A stretch of 64,000 bases of DNA. Origin: CAWBRT01 sp963832785 (GTDB lineage: Bacteria > Acidobacteriota > Terriglobia > Terriglobales > Acidobacteriaceae). Location: the NCBI GenBank assembly GCA_963832785.1, contig CAWHVF010000002.1:406122-470121 (forward strand). Direction: 5' to 3'. Every line of letters begins with the position of its first letter. The stretch's first letter is position 1. The notes beneath the pieces are model-generated. The model made no database searches. It was not told where the DNA came from and was given only the letters and a program-made list of their open reading frames with translations. Position numbers and translations under genes: made by a program. This document shows positions 38,095-47,436 of this stretch, one piece after another.

Positions 38095-39099
38095 ATGGAA
38101 CAAAGCATCCAGCCCGGTATCTGGCGGCGCAAGCGTTGGCCGGCAATTATTGGCGCCGCATTGGCCGTCGCGGCAATTGTCGTCGCCATCTGGTTCTCCC
38201 GGCGCCAGCAGCCCATCACCCTGCATGGCGTGGTGCTGACGCAGGATGCCGATCCCCGCAAGCAACTGCCGATCTCCGGAGTCGCAATCTCCGCCAACGC
38301 CAATGGTTCGGCGGTTGCTTCCACCACATCCGACTCCCTGGGAGGCTTCAACCTGACGCTGAGCCACGGCTTCCGGGTGGGCCAGCCGCTTGCCTTGAGC
38401 CTCAGGCACGCGGGATATCAGCCTCTCCTTATGACAGAGCCTGTGAGCGACAGGATTTATATTGCGCGCATGCTGCCGGCGCCGGGCATCGTCGCCGCCG
38501 AGTCGAGCCCTAACGCGGCACGCGTGGCCAACGTGCGGCTTAGATACACAATCAACACCACGACAGACGTCAATGTAGGCAGCCTGGGCAAAACGTTCGA
38601 AGTCGTCAATACCGGCAACGTCCCCTGTAATGACCAGTCGCGGTGTTCGCCGGATGGCAAATGGAAGGCTGCGGTCGGCTCCCTCTCGCTGGACGCCGGC
38701 GAGGGCAACCAGTTCCGCAACGCCAGGATTTCCTGCATCGCCGGTCCGTGCCCGTTCACCCGCGTCGAGGAGAACAGCTCTTCGCAGGGCGGCCGCAACC
38801 TTCACATCTCCGTGCTGGACTGGTCGGATACGGCCACCTTCCTGGTCGAGGCCGAGGTGTTTCATCCCATGGTCAGCAACGTGGTACGCAGCTACTATCC
38901 GGTGGTTTTCGGGCGAGTGCTGGATTTCATCCTGCCGGCGCAGGCGGAGGGGCCAAGCCTTGAAGCCGAGATCGACGGCACCGACATCGTATTCCCGCTG
39001 GGGCCCAAACTGAATTTGAGCTGGGCCACTTGCGCCGCCACCGGCGAGGATCAAAGCCGGAGCTTTCATTGCGAGCTCAAGCCTGGTTATCGTTTCTGA
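38095..39099 (+). CDS. Membrane-anchored protein with carboxypeptidase-regulatory-like domain
   Basis: 334 residues from ATG at 38095 (GGAAG seven bases upstream); an in-frame ATG at 38038 would add 19 residues. One N-terminal transmembrane helix (AIIGAALAVAAIVVAIWF) precedes a CarboxypepD_reg-like domain (LHGVVLTQDADPRKQLPISGVAISANANG then GGFNLTLSHGFRVG). The remaining part has paired cysteines (CNDQSRCSPDG and CIAGPCPF), suggesting disulfides outside the cytoplasm. Function unknown. It diverges from the GH144 gene and lies 5' of the exporter gene on the same strand. Confidence 0.65.
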   Translation: MEQSIQPGIWRRKRWPAIIGAALAVAAIVVAIWFSRRQQPITLHGVVLTQDADPRKQLPISGVAISANANGSAVASTTSDSLGGFNLTLSHGFRVGQPLALSLRHAGYQPLLMTEPVSDRIYIARMLPAPGIVAAESSPNAARVANVRLRYTINTTTDVNVGSLGKTFEVVNTGNVPCNDQSRCSPDGKWKAAVGSLSLDAGEGNQFRNARISCIAGPCPFTRVEENSSSQGGRNLHISVLDWSDTATFLVEAEVFHPMVSNVVRSYYPVVFGRVLDFILPAQAEGPSLEAEIDGTDIVFPLGPKLNLSWATCAATGEDQSRSFHCELKPGYRF

Positions 39100-39301
39100 G
39101 CAACTTCACCGCAGGTGCGATCTCTGCAACCCGGCGGTGGCATCGCGCATCTCTCAGAAGACGCCGCTTCCATACCGTACCCCAGGCTTGTCCTTAATTC
39201 CAGCGACGAGAACTTCTTGTTTCTCATCTGTTTAGGGGAAGGTCTGTGGTGGCCGCGACCGCCGGTGCCGCGGTTGGGGCGCTGGATGGACGGAATTAGC
39301 C

Positions 39302-41125
39302 GTGACGAAGAGCAGAGAAAACTTCTGGACTGCCTGGCATGAGCGCCTGGCCGCGCTGAAGCAGGTGCCTCCCGTGCTCAGGATGGTGTGGGAATCCGGC
39401 CCGGCGGTGGTGTCGGCGGGCATTATCTTCCGTGTAGTTGTCTCGCTGCTGCCCATCGGGCTGCTGGCCGTCAGCAAGTTCATCATCGATGCCATCGTAA
39501 ACGTGGTGGCGCGCCACCAACCGCTCTCGCCTCATTTCTGGTGGCTGGTGGTCCTGGAGTTTGCTTTGGCGGTACTGACCGCCGTGCTCAGCCGGGTTCT
39601 CGACTACCTGGACTCCCTGCTCTCCGACAAATACACGCGCCACGTAAGCGTCGAGGTCATGCGCCATGCCGCGCAACTGGACGTGATTGCCTACGAGGAC
39701 CCGGTGTTCTACGACCGTCTGGAGCGGGCGCGGGTACAGGCGACCGACCGTCTGGGCATGATCCAGTCGATCGGCCGGTTGCTGCAGCAAGTGATTACCA
39801 CGCTCTCGCTTTCGATTTCCATCGTGTACTTTTCCCCATGGTTGCTGCTGCTGCTGGTGGCCGGCGTGGTGCCGGCGTTCCTGGGCGAGAGCCATTTTGC
39901 TTTCCTCGGCTACGCCAAGAACTTTCGCCAGACCCCCATAAGGCGGCAACTCGATTACCTGCGCATCCTGGGGGGCAGCAAGGAAGCGGCCAAGGAGCTG
40001 AAGCTGTTCGGGCTGAGCGGCTTTCTCACCGAGCGCTTCGCCCGCCTCTCCGACCAGATCTATGACGAGAACGTGGAGCTGTCGCGGCGCCGCCTGGTGG
40101 CCGGCGGCTTATTGTCTGTGCTCGGCACCATGGGATATTACGCCGCCTATGTCTGGGTAATCTGGAAGACCCTGGCGGGAGTGCTGTCGGTCGGCACCCT
40201 CTATTTTCTGGCCGGGGCCATTCTGCAGGCCAGCAACAACATCCAGCAGATCTTCACTACCGCCTCCAGCATAGCCGACCAGGCGCTGTTCCTGACCGAC
40301 CTGCTGGCCTTCTTCGAGATGAAGCCCACGATTGTCTCCAAGCCCGGCGCGCTGCCCGCGCCGCGTCCCATCGTGCGCGGCTTCGAGTTCCGCAACGTCT
40401 CGTTTCGCTATCCCGGGGGCTCGCGGCTGGTGCTCGACCGCTTCAACTTTCGCCTGCTTCCGGGGGAACGCGTTGCCCTGATCGGCGAGAACGGAGAGGG
40501 AAAAACCACCATCGTCAAGCTGATTACCCGGCTCTACGACCCCACCGAAGGACAGATTCTGCTGGACGGAGTCGATCTGCGTGAATACGACCTGGAAGAC
40601 CTCTACCGGGAGGTCGGAGTCATCTTCCAGGATTTCATGCGTTACGAGATGACGGCCCGCGAGAACATCGCCGTCGGCCGAATTGAGGAGCTTGACGATC
40701 TCGACGGTATTCACATCGCTGCCCGCAAGAGCATGGCGGATGAAGTCATCGCCCGGTTGGCGGGGGGATATGAACAGATGCTGGGCCGGCGCTTTCACCA
40801 GGGCGTGGATCTGTCGGGCGGAGAGTGGCAGAAGCTGGCGCTGGCGCGCGCTTACCTGCGCGATGCGCAATTGCTGATCCTGGACGAGCCCACGGCGGCG
40901 CTGGACGCGCGCAGCGAATTCGCCGTCTTCCAGCGCTTCGCCGAGCTGACCCAGGGCAAGTCCGCGCTCTTTATTTCGCACCGCTTCTCCACCGTGCGCA
41001 TGGCCGACCGCATCGTCGTGCTGGCCAGCGGCCGCATCGCCGAAGACGGAGACCACAGGCAGTTAATGGCTCTTGGGGGACGCTACGCCGAGATGTTTGA
41101 AATGCAGGCCGCCAGCTATCGCTAG
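39302..41125 (+). CDS. ABC exporter, permease fused to ATPase (candidate beta-glucan exporter)
   Basis: 607 residues from GTG at 39302. Six membrane helices in an ABC type 1 exporter domain, then an ATPase with Walker A GENGEGKTTIVKL, Q-loop, signature LSGGEWQKLALARA, Walker B LLILDEPTAALD and the H-loop SHRFST. It should work as a homodimer. It ends 17 bp before the GT84 glucan synthase-like gene, so the two are likely one operon. In rhizobia and Brucella an ABC exporter of this architecture (NdvA/Cgt) exports cyclic beta-1,2-glucan; that role here is inference from position. Confidence 0.88.
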   Translation: MTKSRENFWTAWHERLAALKQVPPVLRMVWESGPAVVSAGIIFRVVVSLLPIGLLAVSKFIIDAIVNVVARHQPLSPHFWWLVVLEFALAVLTAVLSRVLDYLDSLLSDKYTRHVSVEVMRHAAQLDVIAYEDPVFYDRLERARVQATDRLGMIQSIGRLLQQVITTLSLSISIVYFSPWLLLLLVAGVVPAFLGESHFAFLGYAKNFRQTPIRRQLDYLRILGGSKEAAKELKLFGLSGFLTERFARLSDQIYDENVELSRRRLVAGGLLSVLGTMGYYAAYVWVIWKTLAGVLSVGTLYFLAGAILQASNNIQQIFTTASSIADQALFLTDLLAFFEMKPTIVSKPGALPAPRPIVRGFEFRNVSFRYPGGSRLVLDRFNFRLLPGERVALIGENGEGKTTIVKLITRLYDPTEGQILLDGVDLREYDLEDLYREVGVIFQDFMRYEMTARENIAVGRIEELDDLDGIHIAARKSMADEVIARLAGGYEQMLGRRFHQGVDLSGGEWQKLALARAYLRDAQLLILDEPTAALDARSEFAVFQRFAELTQGKSALFISHRFSTVRMADRIVVLASGRIAEDGDHRQLMALGGRYAEMFEMQAASYR

Positions 41126-41142
41126 CGACCAGGGGATATTGC

Positions 41143-44100
41143 ATGGCTGAAAGGGCGCATCTGGAACTGCTTGACGCGGTGAACAATCGCGCCCCGGCAG
41201 GGGAAGCTGGAACCAGCGGTCTGGAGTTGCAGGCCGCCGCCGGGAGCGAGTGCGCACGCTCTTTGTTCGAGGTGCCAAATGGCGGGCGATCAAGCCGCGT
41301 TGCGCAACGAGTCAAAGAGCTTGACCGGAAACTCAAGCAAGCATCGGCGTCTAAGATTCGACTGCAAACGCGCCATGAATGGGACGAGGACGAGCGCTGG
41401 CTATACGACCATCTCCGCCTGGTGGACTCGACCATGGCCGAGTTGCATCGCTGGAAGCACGAGCTCAGCCGCCTGCCGCATGCGCGCCGCGCCAGCGGTG
41501 AAGCCGCGCCACGCACCCTTTTCCTGGCCGAAGAGCTGCTCGCCACCTTGCAGTACCGCTTTGCCGAAGCCGGGTTCAGTGCCTTCATGCGCGGATTCCA
41601 GGCGGTAACCGCCTTGAGCCAGCGCGAGCTGAATAACCTGGCACTCTCGCTCAAGCTGGCGCTGCTGGAGCAGCTTGCGCGTTCCCTTTCGCGGCAGGAG
41701 GAGAAACCCGCAACCGGCTCCGGCGAAGGCAAGGACAACGTTCGCGCCGGAGCCGAGGTCTGCATTCACAGCCTGCTGGCGATCAGGGAAACGTCCTGGA
41801 AGGAACTGCTGGAACCGTTGACTGTGTTCGAGCAGGTGTTGCGGCAGGATCCGGCGGGCGCTTACTCCCGCATGGATTTCGAAAGCCGCGCCATGTACCG
41901 GGCGGCGGTGACTCACTTGGCGGAGCACTCCGAGCACTCGGAGTTAGAGATAGCCGAGATGGCGCTCACGCTGGCCCGCGCCTCCGCCCAGCGTTCCCGG
42001 GCCAACCCCCGCCTGCAAGCAGCCTCCGGCACCGGGGCATCTGGCTGGGGCTCCCGAATGGCCGCGCGGCGGGCGCACATCGGCTACTACTTGGTCGCCG
42101 AGGGTGCCGAGGAGTTGCGCCAGCGCGCCGGCGTTCGCCTGCCCTGGGCGGAGCGCCTGCAGGTTCTGTTGCGTCGCAACCCCGACGAATTTTATCTCTC
42201 CGGCATCGAGCTGCTTACGCTGGTGATTACCGTAGCCATCATCTGGCGCGGCATCGACATTTATTCCCTCGGCAGCATCTTCTTCGCCGCCCTGGTATTG
42301 CTGCTGCCCTGCAGCCAGAGCGCCGTGGAGGTGATGAACTATCTGGTCACCTCGCTCCTGCAGCCGCGAATGTTGCCCAAGCTCGATTTTAGCCGGGGAA
42401 TTCCGCCAGAGTGCGCGACCATGGTGGTGGTGCCGGCGCTGTTGCTCAACGAGAAGCAGGTGCGGCAACTGGTGCGCGATCTCGAAGTACGCTACGTGGG
42501 GAACCTCAGCCCCAACCTGCACTTTGCCGTGCTGACCGACTTGCCCGATTCCGCCGAGCAGCCGCTGGAAAGCGATCCCCGGGTGGAGCTGTGCGCACAA
42601 CTGGTGCGCGAGCTGAACGAAAAATACGCCGGCAACGGGGCGGGAAGCTTTTCCATGTTTCACCGGCACCGCGTCTACAACCCTCGCGAAGGCGTGTGGA
42701 TGGGCTGGGAGCGCAAGCGCGGCAAGCTGCTGGATTTCAACAAACTGATCCTGGGAGACTACGACAGCTTTCCGGTCAAGGTCGGCGATGCTTCCATTTT
42801 GCCCCGCATCCGTTACGTGCTAACCCTGGATGTCGATACCGAGCTGCCTCGCGGAGCGGCGCAAAAGCTGGTTGGAACCCTGGCCCATCCTCTCTGCCAG
42901 GCGATCATCGACCCGGAGCGGAATATCGTGACTCAGGGCTTCGGTATCCTGCAGCCCCGGGTGGGGGTGAGCGTTCAGAGCGCCTCCCGCTCGCGGCTGG
43001 CCGCGATCTTTTCCGGGCAGACCGGCTTCGATCTCTACACGCGCGCCATCTCCGATGTTTATCAAGACCTCTACGGCGAGGGCAGTTTTACCGGAAAAGG
43101 GCTGTACGAAGTGCGCACGCTGCACCGCGTGCTCGATCACCGCTTCCCGCGCAATTCGCTGCTTAGTCACGATCTCATCGAAGGCGCTTACACGCGCGCC
43201 GGCCTGGTCAGCGACGTGGAGGTCATCGACAAATACCCCTCGCACTACAGCGCCTACGTGCGGCGTAAGCATCGCTGGCTGCGCGGAGACTGGCAGATCG
43301 TGGAATGGCTCTTTCCGCGCGTGCCGGATGAGAGCGGCCGCCGCGTCCGCAACCCCATCTCGCTGATCTCGCGCTGGAAGATCCTGGACAACCTGCGCCG
43401 CAGCGTGGTCGCGCCTGCCACCATGGCCCTGCTGTTGCTGGGCTGGACGCTGCTTCACGGCTCGGCGCTCTACTGGACGCTGGTGACGCTTCTGATCCTG
43501 TTCGTGCCGCCCTGGGTGCAGTTTGCCTTCGCTATCGTGCGCGGTCTGCTTGCCCGGCGCGCCGAACTGATCAGCGACGCCTTCCGCGTCATGGGCGCGG
43601 CCCTGATCAACATCCTGACGACGCTCACCTTTTTGGCCCACAATACGCTGGTCGCAACCGATGCCATCTGGCGCGCCCTCTACCGGCGCATGATTTCACG
43701 CCAGCGCCTGCTGGAGTGGGAAACGGCGGCAGAAGCGGAGCTCGGGCAGAAGCGAACTCCGGTGGACCTGTACCTGAGTTGGACGCCCGCTATTGCCGCC
43801 CTAATCGGGGCACTGCTGGGGTGGAAGCGGCCATCGGCGCTGCCGGCGGCGCTTCCCATACTGGCGCTTTGGGCGGGCAGCAAACTGGTCTCGCTTTGGC
43901 TGGACCGGCCGCCTTATCCGCTGCGCAAGGGCGCTTCCCGAAAGGACGAACTGTTCCTGCGCCGGGCGGCGCTGCGCGCCTGGCGTTACTTTGCCCAGTT
44001 CAGCGACCAGGAGCAAAACTGGCTGATTCCCGATAGCGTGCAGGAGGAACCTGCCAAGGTTATGTCGCGCACCTCGGTCACCAACATCGGCTTTCTGCTG

Positions 44101-45789
44101 AACGCGCGTCAGGCCGCCTGCGAGTTCGGCTACTTGACCGTTCCGGAGTTCCAGCAGCAGACGCGGCGAACCATGCAAACCCTGGAGCGGCTGCCGCGCT
44201 ACCGTGGGCATTGGCTGAATTGGTACGACACGCAAACGCTGAGCGCGCTGGCGCCCAGGTTTGTCTCCAGCGTGGATAGCGGCAACCTGGCAGCCTCGTT
44301 GATCGCGCTCAAGGGCGGATGCCTGGCATTGCTGCAGAAGCCGTTGCTCTCGCCCGTCCTGCTGGAGGGCTACGAGGACCACCTGCGCGAGCTGCTCGAC
44401 TTGCGCCTGCTCTCCCGCAGTGCGCGCCGATCGTTGCGCCAGTCGGCAAAGCTGCCCTGGCTGGAACGCTTGCTGGCGGCAGATCAGGAGGTGCTGGTCA
44501 TGCCGGGCAAAGCCGGAAAAGAAGCCAAGATGGCCAGCGGGCGCTGGTTTTCCGCTCAGCTCAAGGAACGTAAGACGCGTGCGCGCCAAATCGCCGGCGA
44601 CTACCTGCCATGGCTGCTGCCGGAGTTCGATTCGCTGCGCACATGGTTGAATCTTGATTCCCACTCGGAGAAGATTCCGCTTTCGCAACTGCCGGGCTAC
44701 ATCTCGCAATTGCAGGAAAAACTCAAGCAGGCCTTGGACAGGATGCCCGAGCTGAGCGGAGAAAGCCAAGGCGGCCCGGCTGAAGTGGGCCCTTCCGCCG
44801 ATGCCGCCGTCTTTGCCGCCAAGCTCAAGCGGCTGCTTCCGCTACTTGAGGATGCGCAGAGCCGCTGCGAATGCCTGGTCCGGGAGCTTCGCCAGATTGC
44901 CGCCGATGCCGAGCGTTGGGTCAGAGAGATGGATTTCAGCTTTCTCCTGGACCAGCGTCGCAAGCTGCTATCGATTGGCTACGACGTGGAGGCAGGCAAG
45001 CTGCATGACGCCTGTTACGATCTGCTGGCTTCCGAGTCGCGCGTGGCCAGCTTCATCGCTATCGCCAAGGGCGACGTTCCCCAGGAGCTCTGGCTGCGGC
45101 TGGGAAGAGCTTATGTGACCGTCGATGGCCGTCCCACGTTGCTCTCCTGGACCGGCACCATGTTCGAATACCTGATGCCGGCCGTCTGGATGCGCTCTTA
45201 TCGCGGCTCGCTGCTGCAGCGGGCCATGGAAGGGGCGGTGCGCGCCCAGCAGAATTATGCGGCGGAGAAGCGTATTCCCTGGGGCATCTCCGAATCCGGT
45301 TATGCGGAAGTGGACGAGGCCGGCAGCTACCAGTATCGTGCCTTTACCGTTCCCGAGCTGGCTCTGCAAGAGGAGCAATCGGAGCGCCTGGTCGTGGCTC
45401 CTTATGCCACCGCGCTGGCGCTGGCGGTCGATCCCGCCGCCCTCAAGAACATGAGGCGCATGGCCAAGCAGGGTTGGTTCGGGGCCTATGGATTTTACGA
45501 GGCGGCAGACTTCACTCCCCTGCCGGGCCGTCCGCGCCGGCAGCGTTTCGCGCTGGTGAAGTCATGGATGGCTCATCACCAGGGCATGAGCCTGCTGGCG
45601 ATCGCCAATTTCCTCAACAACGACGTTGTGCAGCAATGGTTCCACCGAGACGTCCAGGTGCAGGCGACCGAGTTGCTCCTGCAGGAGCGGCCCGCGCTGC
45701 AAGCGGTGAAGCGGCTGAAAAAACCACCTCAGCCCCACCCCGCCCCGCCGCAGCGCCCTGCGGAGAAGATCCTGGCCAAGGCGGGCTGA
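41143..45789 (+). CDS. Cyclic beta-1,2-glucan synthase-like GT84 protein lacking the GH94 domain
   Basis: 1548 residues, against about 2800 in NdvB/Cgs. The order is: N-terminal helical region; membrane helices (GIELLTLVITVAIIWRGI); GT84 domain with LTLDVDTELPRG as the DxD region and RRKHRWLRGDWQ; more membrane helices; then the middle cyclisation domain (GH189-type, similar to glycoamylase) with LASESRVASFIAIAKGDVP, PWGISESGYAEVDE and SWMAHHQGMSLLAIANFL. The C-terminal GH94 phosphorylase domain that trims chain length is absent; the gene ends 60 residues after the GH189 part. Product should still be a beta-1,2-glucan, cyclic or linear, of unregulated or differently regulated length. Confidence 0.85.
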   Translation: MAERAHLELLDAVNNRAPAGEAGTSGLELQAAAGSECARSLFEVPNGGRSSRVAQRVKELDRKLKQASASKIRLQTRHEWDEDERWLYDHLRLVDSTMAELHRWKHELSRLPHARRASGEAAPRTLFLAEELLATLQYRFAEAGFSAFMRGFQAVTALSQRELNNLALSLKLALLEQLARSLSRQEEKPATGSGEGKDNVRAGAEVCIHSLLAIRETSWKELLEPLTVFEQVLRQDPAGAYSRMDFESRAMYRAAVTHLAEHSEHSELEIAEMALTLARASAQRSRANPRLQAASGTGASGWGSRMAARRAHIGYYLVAEGAEELRQRAGVRLPWAERLQVLLRRNPDEFYLSGIELLTLVITVAIIWRGIDIYSLGSIFFAALVLLLPCSQSAVEVMNYLVTSLLQPRMLPKLDFSRGIPPECATMVVVPALLLNEKQVRQLVRDLEVRYVGNLSPNLHFAVLTDLPDSAEQPLESDPRVELCAQLVRELNEKYAGNGAGSFSMFHRHRVYNPREGVWMGWERKRGKLLDFNKLILGDYDSFPVKVGDASILPRIRYVLTLDVDTELPRGAAQKLVGTLAHPLCQAIIDPERNIVTQGFGILQPRVGVSVQSASRSRLAAIFSGQTGFDLYTRAISDVYQDLYGEGSFTGKGLYEVRTLHRVLDHRFPRNSLLSHDLIEGAYTRAGLVSDVEVIDKYPSHYSAYVRRKHRWLRGDWQIVEWLFPRVPDESGRRVRNPISLISRWKILDNLRRSVVAPATMALLLLGWTLLHGSALYWTLVTLLILFVPPWVQFAFAIVRGLLARRAELISDAFRVMGAALINILTTLTFLAHNTLVATDAIWRALYRRMISRQRLLEWETAAEAELGQKRTPVDLYLSWTPAIAALIGALLGWKRPSALPAALPILALWAGSKLVSLWLDRPPYPLRKGASRKDELFLRRAALRAWRYFAQFSDQEQNWLIPDSVQEEPAKVMSRTSVTNIGFLLNARQAACEFGYLTVPEFQQQTRRTMQTLERLPRYRGHWLNWYDTQTLSALAPRFVSSVDSGNLAASLIALKGGCLALLQKPLLSPVLLEGYEDHLRELLDLRLLSRSARRSLRQSAKLPWLERLLAADQEVLVMPGKAGKEAKMASGRWFSAQLKERKTRARQIAGDYLPWLLPEFDSLRTWLNLDSHSEKIPLSQLPGYISQLQEKLKQALDRMPELSGESQGGPAEVGPSADAAVFAAKLKRLLPLLEDAQSRCECLVRELRQIAADAERWVREMDFSFLLDQRRKLLSIGYDVEAGKLHDACYDLLASESRVASFIAIAKGDVPQELWLRLGRAYVTVDGRPTLLSWTGTMFEYLMPAVWMRSYRGSLLQRAMEGAVRAQQNYAAEKRIPWGISESGYAEVDEAGSYQYRAFTVPELALQEEQSERLVVAPYATALALAVDPAALKNMRRMAKQGWFGAYGFYEAADFTPLPGRPRRQRFALVKSWMAHHQGMSLLAIANFLNNDVVQQWFHRDVQVQATELLLQERPALQAVKRLKKPPQPHPAPPQRPAEKILAKAG

Positions 45790-45793
45790 GAAA

Positions 45794-45850
45794 AGTTTCA
45801 AGGTTCAGTTTCATGTTTCTAGACCGGAGATCCGGTGGAAACTTGAAACT
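45794..45850. repeat. Inverted repeat after the GT84 gene
   Basis: AGTTTCAAG (45794) pairs with CTTGAAACT (45842-45850) around an inner CCGGAGATCCGG hairpin. Same GTTTCAAG/GAAACT vocabulary as 10646-10715. Confidence 0.6.
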
Positions 45851-45958
45851 CCCCTAGCTCCTTGCCTCCGCCTCCCGTTTTCTTATCCGCAATTCTTGGT
45901 GGTTTCACCTAATTAAAGAACAAAGCTGGCATGCGAGAGTAGATTCCCGGTCATCGCT

Positions 45959-47305
45959 ATGTCCAGCACCCGACGCGAATTTCTACGCGGCGCCCTGGCC
46001 GCGGCCGCGCTTTTCCCGCTGGCCGGCGGGGGTAGCGCGTCAAGCCTGTTGCAGGCGGCCACGCGCGCCGGCCGACTCAGCGATTCCCGGCTGCTGGACG
46101 AGCTCGAACGTTCGGCCTTTGAATTCTTCTGGCATGAGGCCGATCCCCGGACCGGGCTGGTGCGCGACCGTGCCCAGGCGACCGGTGGCGACGCGCGCCG
46201 CATGAGCAGCATCGCCGCCACCGGGTTCGGGCTCACGGCGCTGTGCATCGGCCACCGCCGTGGTTATGCCCCGCGCGCCGAAATCGCCACCCGGGTGCGC
46301 CGCACGCTGTATTTCCTGGCGAACCGCCTGCCGCACGTCCACGGATTTCTCTATCACTACACCGACCTGCGCGACGGCAGTCGCTTTGCCCTCTCCGAAG
46401 TCTCGCCTATCGACACCGCGATTTTGCTCTGCGGCGCGCTCACCTGTCGCCAGTACTTCCGCGACCGCGCGATTCGCCGCGATGCCACCCGGCTCTACGA
46501 GCGCGTGGACTGGCCCTGGGCCATGAACAACGGCGAGACCTTCTCCCTCTGCTGGACTCCCGAGCTCGGCTTCAACCTGCTGCGTTGGGATTCCTATTGC
46601 GAAGCCACGATGCTCTACCTGCTGGCCATCGGCTCGCCCACTCATCCCATCGCCCCCGAGTACTGGCATCGCTTTCAGCGTCCGCAGGTGGTGTATGGGA
46701 AATACCGCTTTATCTCCACGCCGGCTCCCTTGTTCGTGCACCAGTTTTCTCACGCCTGGTTCGACTTCCGCGACAAACAGGATGAATATGCGGATTACTT
46801 CGCCAATTCCGTACTGGCCTCGCAAGCTCACCGGCAGTTCTGTTGCGACCTGAAGCCGCGCTTCCCGAGCTACTCGGAGGACCTCTGGGGAATTACCGCC
46901 TCGGATTCCAGCCGGGGTTACGTTGTCTGGGGCGGCCCGCCCAGGCTGGGGCCTATCGATGGCAGCATCGTTCCAGCCGCCGCCGCCGGCTCGCTGCCGT
47001 TCATGTTTCCCGAATCGATGGCCGTGCTGCGCACTCTGCACAGCCAGTACGGCAAACGGATATGGAAGCGCTACGGCTTCGTCGATGCCTTCAACCCGCT
47101 GACCGGGTGGGTCGCCGGCGACGTGCTCGGAATCGACCAGGGGATAAGCATGTTGATGGCCGAGAACGCCCGCAGCCAGTTCGTCTGGCGCGTCTTCATG
47201 CGCAATCCCGAGGTCCGCACCGCCATGGCGAAATGCGGCTTCCGCTCCTTGAGCACGCCGGCAACTCTCTACTCCATGCAGCACGCCGCCGGCAGACCTT
47301 CCTGA
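45959..47305 (+). CDS. GH144/glycoamylase-type glycoside hydrolase (copy 2), Tat-exported
   Basis: 448 residues. The N-terminus has an intact twin-arginine motif (STRREFLRGALAAAALFPLAG). The catalytic domain matches copy 1 throughout: LLDELERSAFEFFWHEADPRTGLVRDR, SSIAATGFGLTALCIGHRRGY, SDSSRGYVVWGGPPRLGPIDG and GIDQGISMLMAENARSQFVW. Expected to hydrolyse beta-1,2-glucan chains internally after folding in the cytoplasm and Tat export. It lies between the synthase and the GH3 gene on the same strand. Confidence 0.85.
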   Translation: MSSTRREFLRGALAAAALFPLAGGGSASSLLQAATRAGRLSDSRLLDELERSAFEFFWHEADPRTGLVRDRAQATGGDARRMSSIAATGFGLTALCIGHRRGYAPRAEIATRVRRTLYFLANRLPHVHGFLYHYTDLRDGSRFALSEVSPIDTAILLCGALTCRQYFRDRAIRRDATRLYERVDWPWAMNNGETFSLCWTPELGFNLLRWDSYCEATMLYLLAIGSPTHPIAPEYWHRFQRPQVVYGKYRFISTPAPLFVHQFSHAWFDFRDKQDEYADYFANSVLASQAHRQFCCDLKPRFPSYSEDLWGITASDSSRGYVVWGGPPRLGPIDGSIVPAAAAGSLPFMFPESMAVLRTLHSQYGKRIWKRYGFVDAFNPLTGWVAGDVLGIDQGISMLMAENARSQFVWRVFMRNPEVRTAMAKCGFRSLSTPATLYSMQHAAGRPS

Positions 47306-47436
47306 GCCGCCGCTGTTGCGGCAGATTTCCGATTGATCGTTTCAGGTTGAACATCAGCCTCAGGTTACGTCATCTAAGCTGGTTGGTGGTCTACACAAGC
47401 CCTTGTCTTGAGTGACCGGTTCACCCGGCGGAATTA